A program made the translations under genes and the position numbers. From contig CAKTOT010000055.1 of assembly GCA_934590135.1 (NCBI GenBank), forward strand, positions 1 to 14,803: DNA of 14,803 nucleotides. Reading direction: 5' to 3'. The notes under the pieces are model-generated. The model had not been told where the DNA came from. It made no database searches and worked only from the letters and a program-made list of their open reading frames with translations. Positions 6,929 through 13,849 of this stretch are shown here, piece after piece; the first letter of the stretch is position 1, and the number at the start of each line of letters is the position of its first letter. The stretch comes from an uncultured Muribaculaceae bacterium (GTDB lineage Bacteria; Bacteroidota; Bacteroidia; Bacteroidales; Muribaculaceae).

Positions 6929-9630
6929 TACTTTTGCGTTTTGATGGCTGCTATGGATGCTTCGAGAGCGGCGATTTTGGCTGTGGCATCAGCTTGTTTA
7001 CGACGCTCGGCTTCGACAACGGCAGCCGGAGCATTGGCAACGAAACGTTCGTTGGAGAGTTTGCGTTCGACGCTTTGCAGGAAGCCGCGGTTGTACTCAA
7101 GGTCTTTGGTCAGACGTTGAAGCTCGGCTTCGGTGTCTACGGTCGATTCCATCGGAATATTGAATTCGGTAGTTCCAACCATAAATGATGCAGCCAGCGG
7201 GTCTTTTTCGGCGTTTTCGTTGATGCCTTGGACATTTGCCAGCTTTGTGATTACCTCAGTAGGAATGTTTTTGTCTAGTGAGCCTAAGACGTTGAGCGAT
7301 AACGCTTGGCGCGGCGAAAGTCCTTTGGCGGCACGTGCTCCGCGTATGGCTGTGACAATTTCTTGAGCCACGGCCATAGCGTCAATGAGTGCCGGCGAGT
7401 ATTCGGTGGCTTTAGGCGCAGCGGCATACATTACCGATTCTCCGGGGCGGCGTTGACATAGGTTTTGCCATAGTTCCTCGGTGATAAAGGGCATAAACGG
7501 ATGCAGCAGACGCAGCAGCGCATCCATATACTCGATTGCATGTTTGTAGGTCGCGCTATCAATCGGTTTGCCATATTCCGGCTTTATCATTTCGAGATAC
7601 CACGATGAGTAGTCATCGCGAACCAAGCGGTATATAGCCATAAGAGCTTCGTTGAGACGGAATTTTTCGAAGAGGTCATCCACCAGCTCGATTGTCTGTG
7701 ACAGGCGTGCGCTGAACCAAAAATCGGCTTTTTCGGACACTTCGGTAGGCTTGAGGTCGCTATCAACCTGCCATCCGCTGAGCAGACGGAATGCGTTCCA
7801 TAATTTATTGCAGAAGTTACGACCTTGTTCGCACAGGTGTTCGTCAAAGAGTATGTCGTTGCCGGCCGGAGCAGCCAAAAGCATACCCATACGTACGCCA
7901 TCGGCGCCGTATTTGTCCATAAGCTCGATAGGATCGGGCGAGTTGCCGAGGCTCTTGGACATTTTACGGCCAAGGTTGTCGCGTACAATACCGGTGAAGT
8001 ATACGTTGCGGAACGGATATGTACCGATGTATTCGTATCCGGCCATAATCATTCGTGCCACCCAGAAGAAAATAATATCCGGTCCGGTCACGAGTGTCGC
8101 GGTCGGGTAGTAGTATTTGATTTCTTCGTTGTCGGGGTTGTTGATGCCGTCGAAAAGTGTGATAGGCCATAGCCACGATGAGAACCATGTGTCAAGTGCA
8201 TCGGGGTCGCGTCTGAGATCCGAAAGTTGCAGCGCATCGTTGTGCGAATCTTTACGCGCTATTTCGAGCGCATCTTCTTCGTTTACGGCCACGGCAATGT
8301 GCGTTTCGCCGGCGCTGTCTTCGTAATACCATGCCGGTATGCGATGTCCCCACCACAATTGGCGGCTTATGCACCAGTCTTTGATGCCGTCCATCCATGC
8401 GCGGTAAGTATTCTTGTATTTTTCGGGAACAAAGCGGATGACATCGTCCATTACGGGGGGTGTAGCAATTTTGGCGAAGTGTTTCATCGATACAAACCAT
8501 TGCAGAGATAGTCGCGGTTCGATGGCAACCTTGGTCCGCTCGCTGTACCCAACGTTGTTTGTATAGTCTTCGACTCGTTCGAGGAGTCCTGCTTTTTGGA
8601 GATCTTCTGCGATGGCTTTACGACATTCAAAGCGGTCCATCCCAATGTACATTCCTGCTGTTGTCGCAATGGTCGCATCGTCGTTGAATATGTCTATGGA
8701 TTCGAGATTGTGCGTCTTCCCCAACATATAGTCGTTTTTGTCATGTGCGGGTGTGACTTTGAGACATCCCGTGCCAAACTCGATGTCCACATATCGGTCC
8801 TCGATTACCGGGATTTCGCGGCCTACCAAAGGCACAATTACACGATGACCGCGCAGCCAGGTGTTTTTGGGGTCCTTGGGGTTGATGCACATGGCCGTAT
8901 CGCCCATAATTGTTTCGGGGCGTGTCGTGGCCACCAATGCGTAGTGACGACCGTCTTTATCCGTGTGGATTACTTGACCTTCAGCCAGCGTAATCTCGCA
9001 ATCATCGGCGAGATAGTATCGCAAATAGAATAGATGGCTGTGTTCTTGAACATAATTGACTTCGTCATCAGAGATGGCGGTAAGGTTTACCGGGTCCCAA
9101 TTGACCATATGCAGGCCGCGATACAGCAGCCCTTTGTTGTATAGATCGACGAAGACCTTGGTGACGGCTTCGGAACGCGGTGCATCCATAGTGAAAGCTG
9201 TGCGTTCCCAGTCGCAAGAGGCGCCGAGGCGTCGTAGTTGCTTGAGTATGATGCCTCCGTGAGTTTCGGTCCAGTCCCATACGTGCTTGAGAAATTCTTC
9301 GCGTGTAAGGTCGCTTTTTTTGATGCCTTCTTTAGCAAGTTTGGCAATAACCTTGGTTTCGGTGGCAATGGAGGCATGGTCGGTGCCCGGCACCCATATA
9401 GCGTTTTTGCCTTGGATGCGTGCCCGGCGAATCAAGATGTCTTGTATTGTGTTGTTGAGCATATGCCCCATGTGCAGAACACCGGTAACGTTTGGCGGTG
9501 GAATGACGATGGAGTAGGGCTCGCGTCCGTCAGGTACGCTGTGGAACATGTTGTGCTGCATCCAGTATTCGTACCATTTGCCTTCGACGGCCTCGGGATT
9601 ATATTTAGGGGGCAGGTTGTTGATGCTCAT
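6928..9630 (-). CDS. valS: Valyl-tRNA synthetase
   Basis: ValS charges tRNA-Val with valine in the cytosol and hydrolyses mischarged threonyl-tRNA-Val. The 900-residue class I enzyme has the HIGH-type signature HMGH (53-56) after PPPNVTG. The editing (CP1) domain lies at about 195-350 with ATTRPETIMGDTA (234-246) and GTGCLKVTPAHDKND (286-300). The catalytic loop KMSKS is at 556-560, followed by an anticodon-binding domain (about 640-790). It ends with a charged coiled-coil tail (about 825-900) typical of ValS, which contacts the tRNA elbow. It is the first gene of the apparent operon and has its own promoter upstream. Its stop overlaps the start of the small membrane protein by one base. Confidence 0.98.
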   Translation of the reverse strand: MSINNLPPKYNPEAVEGKWYEYWMQHNMFHSVPDGREPYSIVIPPPNVTGVLHMGHMLNNTIQDILIRRARIQGKNAIWVPGTDHASIATETKVIAKLAKEGIKKSDLTREEFLKHVWDWTETHGGIILKQLRRLGASCDWERTAFTMDAPRSEAVTKVFVDLYNKGLLYRGLHMVNWDPVNLTAISDDEVNYVQEHSHLFYLRYYLADDCEITLAEGQVIHTDKDGRHYALVATTRPETIMGDTAMCINPKDPKNTWLRGHRVIVPLVGREIPVIEDRYVDIEFGTGCLKVTPAHDKNDYMLGKTHNLESIDIFNDDATIATTAGMYIGMDRFECRKAIAEDLQKAGLLERVEDYTNNVGYSERTKVAIEPRLSLQWFVSMKHFAKIATPPVMDDVIRFVPEKYKNTYRAWMDGIKDWCISRQLWWGHRIPAWYYEDSAGETHIAVAVNEEDALEIARKDSHNDALQLSDLRRDPDALDTWFSSWLWPITLFDGINNPDNEEIKYYYPTATLVTGPDIIFFWVARMIMAGYEYIGTYPFRNVYFTGIVRDNLGRKMSKSLGNSPDPIELMDKYGADGVRMGMLLAAPAGNDILFDEHLCEQGRNFCNKLWNAFRLLSGWQVDSDLKPTEVSEKADFWFSARLSQTIELVDDLFEKFRLNEALMAIYRLVRDDYSSWYLEMIKPEYGKPIDSATYKHAIEYMDALLRLLHPFMPFITEELWQNLCQRRPGESVMYAAAPKATEYSPALIDAMAVAQEIVTAIRGARAAKGLSPRQALSLNVLGSLDKNIPTEVITKLANVQGINENAEKDPLAASFMVGTTEFNIPMESTVDTEAELQRLTKDLEYNRGFLQSVERKLSNERFVANAPAAVVEAERRKQADATAKIAALEASIAAIKTQK

Positions 9631-9682
9631 TTGAATTGTCTAATTATATGTTTTATAGTCGTTTTTTTGTCTAAATCAATCG

Positions 9683-9715
9683 CAAAATTAATAATTTTCG
9701 GGCGAAATAGCCAAT
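9683..9715 (-). promoter_or_regulatory. Promoter of the valS-dxs-trkAH operon
   Basis: On the minus strand TAATTTTG (complement of 9683-9690) matches the -7 consensus TAnnTTTG. ATTG (complement of 9712-9715), 21 bases upstream, is one base off the TTTG -33 box. The predicted start near 9676 gives a leader of about 45 bases before the valS ATG at 9630. The leader is AT-rich and lacks a Shine-Dalgarno sequence, as is common in this phylum. Confidence 0.65.
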
Positions 9716-9735
9716 ATATAAGCCGAAAAGTACCG

Positions 9736-9754
9736 ACACAAGGCGGACTTGTGT
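9736..9754. repeat. Inverted repeat between the response regulator gene and valS
   Basis: ACACAAG (9736-9742) and CTTGTGT (9748-9754) form a perfect 7-bp stem with a five-base loop. On the minus strand, a run of seven T residues (complement of 9757-9763) precedes the repeat and only TTTT, five bases on, follows it. It is therefore a poor terminator for the response regulator gene. It lies about 20 bases upstream of the valS promoter and could be an operator. I see no coding sequence in 9631-9835, and no convincing terminator for the two-component operon there. Confidence 0.35.
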
Positions 9755-9835
9755 GCAAAAAAATACCATTATGGTGCGTTTATCGGTGTTTGGCGGCGGC
9801 TGTCCTACGACAGATGGCTGTTCAATGACTAATTA

Positions 9836-10552
9836 TTATTGGTGCGACATCTCGCTGTCGGGGCGCTTTTTTTCATCGAAAATGAGTTTGTATCCAACTC
9901 CGCGTATGTTTACGATGTCTACAGATGAAGATAGCGACATGTGTCGTCTGATTTTGTGTATAAATCCGTGAAGGCGGTTGACGTGGCTATAATCGGATGA
10001 GCCCCAAATAAGCGATGATATGTTACGGCTTTCGATGATGCATCCGGGGTGTGACATAAGTTCGCTCAGTACTATTGTTTCGGTGTACGTGAGTGTTGTG
10101 TCCTTGTCGCCAATGGTGAGTTTGCTTCGCTTGATGTCCAAATTGCAGTCCCCGACTGAATATATCATATTAGTATTGTCCATTTTGCGGAAGCGCAGGT
10201 GAGCTCGTATGCGAGCTATCAATTCGGCAAGGACAAAGGGCTTACGGATGTAGTCGTTGGCGCCTTTGTCATATCCTTGTAGTAGATCTTCGGTGTCTGT
10301 GCGTGCCGTAAGCATCAGTACGGGCATATTGTACCCGATGCGCCGGATAGATTCGAGCATTGAAAAACCATCCATACCGGGCATCATTACGTCCGCAATT
10401 ACAAGGTCCGGATGCTTAATGGAAACAAGTTGAATTCCGGTTGCACCATCTCCGGCGGTACATACTTCATAACCTTCATGTTGTAGCGCGTCTTTGATAA
10501 CGTATACCATATTTTCATCGTCATCGACCACGAGTATTTTGTCTCTATGCAT
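9836..10552 (-). CDS. OmpR/PhoB-family response regulator
   Basis: This 238-residue transcription factor is the output half of the two-component system encoded with the upstream histidine kinase, 12 bases away. The receiver domain (about 4-120) has the acidic pocket D10-D12, phosphoacceptor D54 in IADVMMPGMDG, Thr82 and Lys104 in the RKP motif. The winged-helix DNA-binding domain (about 130-228) has a recognition region around NRLHGFIHKIRRH and the typical wing IRGVGYKL. Length and domain order are standard for the family. The regulon cannot be read from sequence. The divergent peptide-maturation cassette is the nearest candidate target, but this is inferred from position only. Confidence 0.93.
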   Translation of the reverse strand: MHRDKILVVDDDENMVYVIKDALQHEGYEVCTAGDGATGIQLVSIKHPDLVIADVMMPGMDGFSMLESIRRIGYNMPVLMLTARTDTEDLLQGYDKGANDYIRKPFVLAELIARIRAHLRFRKMDNTNMIYSVGDCNLDIKRSKLTIGDKDTTLTYTETIVLSELMSHPGCIIESRNISSLIWGSSDYSHVNRLHGFIHKIRRHMSLSSSVDIVNIRGVGYKLIFDEKKRPDSEMSHQ

Positions 10553-10564
10553 ATCAGTACGCTA

Positions 10565-11866
10565 TTAATTTTTTGAAAAGAAGATGGTGAATGTGGTGCC
10601 TACGCCCTTAGTGCTCGTTACACTAATACGCCACCCCATTTTGTTTATAACCTGGCTTACATAATATAGCCCGAGCCCGTATCCGGCAACGCAAAGCTGA
10701 TTGTCTGTTGGTTCGCGGTAAAACTTTTCGAAGATATGGGGTAGGGCTTTGGCTGAAATTCCATTGCCGTTGTCTGATATTATAAGCCTTTCGGCGTTGC
10801 AATCTATATTAATGGTCGTGTCTGCTCCGGAATATTTCGCCGCGTTGTCTATGAGGTTGGTTAGGATGCTATTGAAGTGCTGTGAGTCGGTAAATATGAC
10901 CAAATCTTCCGGCTCGATGTTGACATTGAAAGTTATGGGCTTTGAGTTTTTGATGCGCACGGTTTCAATGACAATGTCTATGACAGAGGATACGCATACG
11001 GGTGTGACGTCCAGTGTTATGGAGCGCATACGCTTCATACTTGTAATTAAAATGTCGTTTAGCATCTCGGTCAACAGGTTAAGCCGCTGAGTGATGATGC
11101 TAAGCAACTTGGTGTTACGAGCCTTGTCGTTGGGATCATAATAGTTCTGCATAGAGTCGGCCGCGGCTAATGCCGCGGCTAATGGCGTCTTGAGCTCGTG
11201 TGTCATATTATGTGTGAAGTCATCCTTCATTTCGTCCATCGTCCGCATGTGTTTGATGGTGCGAAGCAAGTACACGATGAATAGTGTCGCTATGGCTATA
11301 ATGCTTAGGGATGTGGAGAGTATGCCGACCATTTGCCATAAGACGTGAGCGACTAATGGCGTGAATTCGGCGGTGTATGCCGTCTCGCTATTGTTGTGGT
11401 ATTTTAATGAACAATGCCACAGCTTTTCACTGGTTGTTGCGTCGCCGTTGTGTATCTTAACTATGTCGGGGTTTAGACCTTCAAGATGCATCTCATATCT
11501 AAACAAACTATCCAGAATATGCATATTCGGGTGCTTCTCATCGGGCGCAAATCCTTCGTGCCATACTTCGGCAAGATTATTCGCTATTTGCTCCGGAATA
11601 TCGGAAAAATAATATTGCCCATCTGGGCCTTTTTTGCCGACAATATCAAAGTTGGAGAGCGTGATGACGGAATCATTCAAAGAATAGAGGTTTCGAATTC
11701 GTACAATCATCTCCATAAAGTCTGCACGGCGCAAGCAGTTCTGTGAGGTTTTGATTGTTTCTTCTTTGATAGAAATGTATAGTTCGGATAAATGGAAAAC
11801 GTTTGCCACTATCATAAATAATAGAGCAATAATCGTAATGCATGTGGTGTATTTAAACGTTTTCAT
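10565..11866 (-). CDS. Membrane sensor histidine kinase
   Basis: The 433-residue kinase phosphorylates the adjacent response regulator. It has an N-terminal membrane helix (about 8-27), a periplasmic sensor region of about 145 residues (28-174), and a second helix (about 175-201). A HisKA domain follows with His223 in THNMTHELKTPLA, then a HATPase domain. In that domain the N box is NLIDNAAKY (337-345), the G1 box is SDNGNGI (364-370), the FEKFY sequence is at 379-383 and the G2 box is GYGLGL (395-400). No HAMP domain is evident between the second helix and HisKA. The periplasmic region has no family I recognise, so the signal is unknown. The gene is transcribed away from the radical SAM cassette, and its start lies just four to six bases past a consensus -7 box. 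Confidence 0.94.
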   Translation of the reverse strand: MKTFKYTTCITIIALLFMIVANVFHLSELYISIKEETIKTSQNCLRRADFMEMIVRIRNLYSLNDSVITLSNFDIVGKKGPDGQYYFSDIPEQIANNLAEVWHEGFAPDEKHPNMHILDSLFRYEMHLEGLNPDIVKIHNGDATTSEKLWHCSLKYHNNSETAYTAEFTPLVAHVLWQMVGILSTSLSIIAIATLFIVYLLRTIKHMRTMDEMKDDFTHNMTHELKTPLAAALAAADSMQNYYDPNDKARNTKLLSIITQRLNLLTEMLNDILITSMKRMRSITLDVTPVCVSSVIDIVIETVRIKNSKPITFNVNIEPEDLVIFTDSQHFNSILTNLIDNAAKYSGADTTINIDCNAERLIISDNGNGISAKALPHIFEKFYREPTDNQLCVAGYGLGLYYVSQVINKMGWRISVTSTKGVGTTFTIFFSKN

Positions 11867-11871
11867 CGGAG

Positions 11872-11879
11872 CAAATGTA
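11872..11879 (-). promoter_or_regulatory. -7 box of the histidine kinase gene, directly next to the start codon
   Basis: On the minus strand TACATTTG (complement of 11872-11879) fits TAnnTTTG exactly and is followed by C. The kinase ATG begins at 11866, only five bases after the box, so the transcript would begin at or next to the start codon. The region where a -33 box should be (about 11899-11904) has no TTTG, so a regulated promoter that needs an activator is possible. Confidence 0.5.
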
Positions 11880-11942
11880 CGAATATTTTTCGAAATATAT
11901 ACAGTCGGTATTGGCTAAAACTAAGACTAATTAAGGGAAGAG

Positions 11943-11976
11943 TTTGCATCACAGATGTATTTTGATAGTATCTTTG
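11943..11976 (+). promoter_or_regulatory. Promoter of the radical SAM peptide cassette
   Basis: TTTG at 11943-11946 and TATCTTTG at 11969-11976 are 22 bases apart, one more than the usual 19-21. The -7 box is followed by C, as in the tRNA promoter. Predicted transcription start is near 11981-11984. This places the promoter inside the longest possible reading frame of the maturase and argues that translation starts further downstream. Confidence 0.65.
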
Positions 11977-12014
11977 CAATGCACATAAACAGATATTATA
12001 AACAAACGCAGGCA

Positions 12015-13304
12015 ATGAAAGGTAGTGCATTCAACATATTTCACACCGACACCGATGGTAAATTATTGGTGTTCAATGCTTGTAGTAGACGTTTCTTCCG
12101 TTTTTCCGAAAAAAACTCGCAGAGGTTTAGAGAGGTCTTAGACAATATAAACCAATATGCAGCTGTCCCGGCGTATGCCGAACTTTGTGCTATGTTGCGT
12201 GACAATGGTTTTGTAATCGATGATGACAAATCCGAGTATAATCAGCTGTCAACGTCTTATGATATATATCGTAACGAATCGGCATATACGTTGCTGATTT
12301 TGACGACATATACTTGCAATTTCTCATGCTGGTATTGTGTCCAAAGACATAAAGATGTTGCTTTGACAGTAGATACGGAAGAGAAAATCAAGGCCCATAT
12401 ATCGCATTATTTGCACGATAATAATATTTCGTCATTCAATTTGTCATGGTTTGGCGGTGAGCCATTGCTCAACTTCGACAGTATAAGTCGGATCTCATCC
12501 TTTGCCGCCGACTACTGTCGAGATAATGGCGTAGAATATGTGTCAAGCATCACTACCAACGGGTCTCTGCTGACGCCGGATATGATTAATAAAATGTCCA
12601 AATTGGGTTTTCGCAGCTTTCAAATCACAATAGACGGCAATAAAAATCGCCACAATGCTACGCGGTGCAATGCCACTATCAGCGACTCATTCTCCTTAAT
12701 TCTCCATAATATATATACATTGTGTGGCGCAATACCCGAGGCAAATGTGATTGTACGAATCAATTATACTAAGGATAACCTTGACCACTCTATGGTCGGG
12801 CAAATTGATTCGATTTTGTCATCGTTTTGTAATCGTGTGCGGGTGATGTTTCGGAAGGTTTGGCAGGAGGACTTTTCTGACGAACTTAGCGCTAAAGTCG
12901 GGACCATAATGGAAGATATGACCCGAAGGGGATACAATGTCATCCATGATTTTGACGATCCGGCACCGTGTTATGTGGAGAAGGTCCACTACCATGCCAT
13001 ATTCCCGGACGGAACTGTTGATCGTTGTTCTAACGTTGATATGTCTCAGACTCGTGGTATGCTGCATAGCGATGGGACAATCCGATGGAAATTACGTCCG
13101 CAGGAATGTGATTATAATGTTTTTACCTCCGAATCGGAATGCCGAAGATGCAAGTATTTGCCTCTTTGCTTCGGCCCGTGTCCCAAGCGTAGAATGTTCG
13201 GTGGTAATAATAACGGGAGTATCAGATGTCAATACAAAGATAAGGACAGCATATTTGCATCTGAGATTAAGAACTATGTCCGTATAAAGGAGGCTGCTAT
13301 ATGA
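12015..13304 (+). CDS. Radical SAM/SPASM peptide maturase of a RiPP cassette
   Basis: This enzyme should install a radical-mediated crosslink or other modification in the small precursor peptide encoded two genes downstream. Residues are numbered from the Met at 12015 (429 residues). The N-terminal part (about 1-75) resembles the substrate-recognition region of Bacteroidales peptide maturases (FNIFH, DGKLLVFN, DNGFVIDDD). The radical SAM cluster motif is CNFSCWYC with Cys101, Cys105 and Cys108, followed by WFGGEPLL (145-152). The C-terminal SPASM domain is textbook: Cys319-X13-Gly-X4-Cys338, then Cys376-X2-Cys379-X5-Cys385-X3-Cys389-X15-Cys405, enough to bind two auxiliary iron-sulphur clusters. 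An in-frame ATG at 11955 would add 20 residues, but the promoter lies within them. The 12015 start gives the family-like beginning MKGSAFNIF. The gene overlaps the next by ATGA. From memory it resembles the GG-Bacteroidales maturases (TIGR04148), not verified. Confidence 0.88.
   Translation: MKGSAFNIFHTDTDGKLLVFNACSRRFFRFSEKNSQRFREVLDNINQYAAVPAYAELCAMLRDNGFVIDDDKSEYNQLSTSYDIYRNESAYTLLILTTYTCNFSCWYCVQRHKDVALTVDTEEKIKAHISHYLHDNNISSFNLSWFGGEPLLNFDSISRISSFAADYCRDNGVEYVSSITTNGSLLTPDMINKMSKLGFRSFQITIDGNKNRHNATRCNATISDSFSLILHNIYTLCGAIPEANVIVRINYTKDNLDHSMVGQIDSILSSFCNRVRVMFRKVWQEDFSDELSAKVGTIMEDMTRRGYNVIHDFDDPAPCYVEKVHYHAIFPDGTVDRCSNVDMSQTRGMLHSDGTIRWKLRPQECDYNVFTSESECRRCKYLPLCFGPCPKRRMFGGNNNGSIRCQYKDKDSIFASEIKNYVRIKEAAI
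13287..13293 (+). promoter_or_regulatory. Strong Shine-Dalgarno sequence for the 75-residue protein gene
   Basis: AAGGAGG lies seven bases before the ATG at 13301. Such a strong ribosome binding site stands out here, where the other leaders are AT-rich and mostly lack one. Together with the ATGA overlap with the maturase gene, it supports real translation of the small middle gene. Confidence 0.7.
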
Positions 13305-13528
13305 CAGGGTACAACTTTGATATAGCTCGTCTCGAGAATCGGAATGCTTCTTCGGTCAAGGTATATGATTTTATAGACCTACGAATAGATTCTCAGGCAT
13401 ACAACTACTTGTCGATGGACTATACAACGCATAGCATTTTGCGAATATGCGTTGGCCATGAACAGACGCATGATTCCATACTTAAGGAACTCAACACCTC
13501 GTCTCTAATAAATTTGAAAAATACGTAG
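13301..13528 (+). CDS. 75-residue cassette protein of unknown function with an HEQTH motif
   Basis: I do not recognise this protein. It lies between the maturase and the precursor peptide: its ATG overlaps the maturase stop (ATGA, 13301-13304) behind a strong Shine-Dalgarno sequence, and the precursor begins five bases after its stop. It has no signal peptide, membrane segment, double-glycine motif or cysteine pattern (only Cys50), so it does not look like a second precursor. Residues 53-57 read HEQTH, which fits the HEXXH zinc-peptidase pattern. However, the protein is far below the size of known peptidases of that type, the residue after the second histidine is Asp, and no clear third metal ligand follows (only Glu63). 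It is also unlike the pseudo-radical-SAM partner I associate with GG-Bacteroidales systems. A maturation accessory or leader-binding protein is plausible, but only by position. Confidence 0.7.
   Translation: MTGYNFDIARLENRNASSVKVYDFIDLRIDSQAYNYLSMDYTTHSILRICVGHEQTHDSILKELNTSSLINLKNT
13509..13516 (+). promoter_or_regulatory. Possible internal -7 box in front of the precursor gene
   Basis: TAAATTTG matches TAnnTTTG exactly and ends 17 bases before the precursor ATG, inside the 3' end of the 75-residue protein gene. No TTTG is found at the expected -33 distance (about 13484-13489). If active it would let the precursor be made in excess of its modifying enzyme. The match may be chance in AT-rich sequence. 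Confidence 0.3.
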
Positions 13529-13533
13529 ATTAT

Positions 13534-13707
13534 ATGGAAAAGGAAATTATCAACTCATCTGACGTAGAGCTCCTGGATGAAGCCAAGCAGTTGGTGATAC
13601 TTGGAGGCAAAGGCGGTGGAACGGACGACCCGGCCGATCCGAATTGGATTACCAATAAGAATAATTGCCCCACGTTCGGTAACTGCAAGACGATATGTGG
13701 AACTTAA
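13534..13707 (+). CDS. Double-glycine leader RiPP precursor peptide with three C-terminal cysteines
   Basis: This is a 57-residue peptide, short enough to be skipped by gene finders with a 60-residue cutoff. It begins MEKEIINSSDVELLDEAKQL, an acidic, probably helical leader. It continues VILGG (21-25), a typical double-glycine cleavage site for a C39-type peptidase. The presumed core (26-57) starts with a glycine-rich KGGG, contains DDPADPNW (31-38), and ends NNCPTFGNCKTICGT with Cys45, Cys51 and Cys55. It is the last gene of the cassette, five bases after the 75-residue protein gene and directly upstream of a strong terminator. Its design matches what I remember of the GG-Bacteroidales natural product precursors (TIGR04149), not verified. 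The cysteines are candidate sites for thioether or disulphide links, and the W38-I-T-N and F48-G-N stretches for aromatic crosslinks. The product structure and activity are unknown. Confidence 0.85.
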   Translation: MEKEIINSSDVELLDEAKQLVILGGKGGGTDDPADPNWITNKNNCPTFGNCKTICGT

Positions 13708-13779
13708 GTCGGAAAAGAATTTGATTCAAAGGAAAATAATTGAATAGATAAATTGTGTAGAATTTCACTTGGATAGTTT

Positions 13780-13817
13780 GCCGGGTCGATGGTGTGATAC
13801 CATTGACCGGCTTTTTT
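13780..13817 (+). terminator. Terminator of the RiPP cassette
   Basis: GCCGG (13780-13784) and TCGATGGT (13786-13793) pair with ACCATTGA (13799-13806) and CCGGC (13807-13811). The resulting stem is 13 bp, with one bulged G (13785) and one G-T wobble, around a GTGAT loop. Six T residues follow (13812-13817). It lies 72 bases after the precursor stop codon and closes the cassette. Confidence 0.92.
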
Positions 13818-13849
13818 ATATGGGCTTTTATAGAAGTTCTTCGGGCTAC

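Noticed and set aside
9238..9828. A 196-codon plus-strand frame antisense to the valS 5' end and running into the valS upstream region
   Set aside because: Most of it lies opposite conserved valS codons, and its translation shows no domain or plausible start context.
12015..13304. The radical SAM gene as an anaerobic sulphatase-maturating enzyme
   Set aside because: SPASM-containing sulphatase maturases are similar in layout, but there is no sulphatase nearby and a double-glycine Cys-rich peptide is encoded in the same operon.
13301..13528. The 75-residue protein as a second RiPP precursor or a remnant of a pseudo-radical-SAM protein
   Set aside because: It has no leader/core layout, no GG site and one cysteine. 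The other frames and the sequence after its stop give no continuation of a larger protein.
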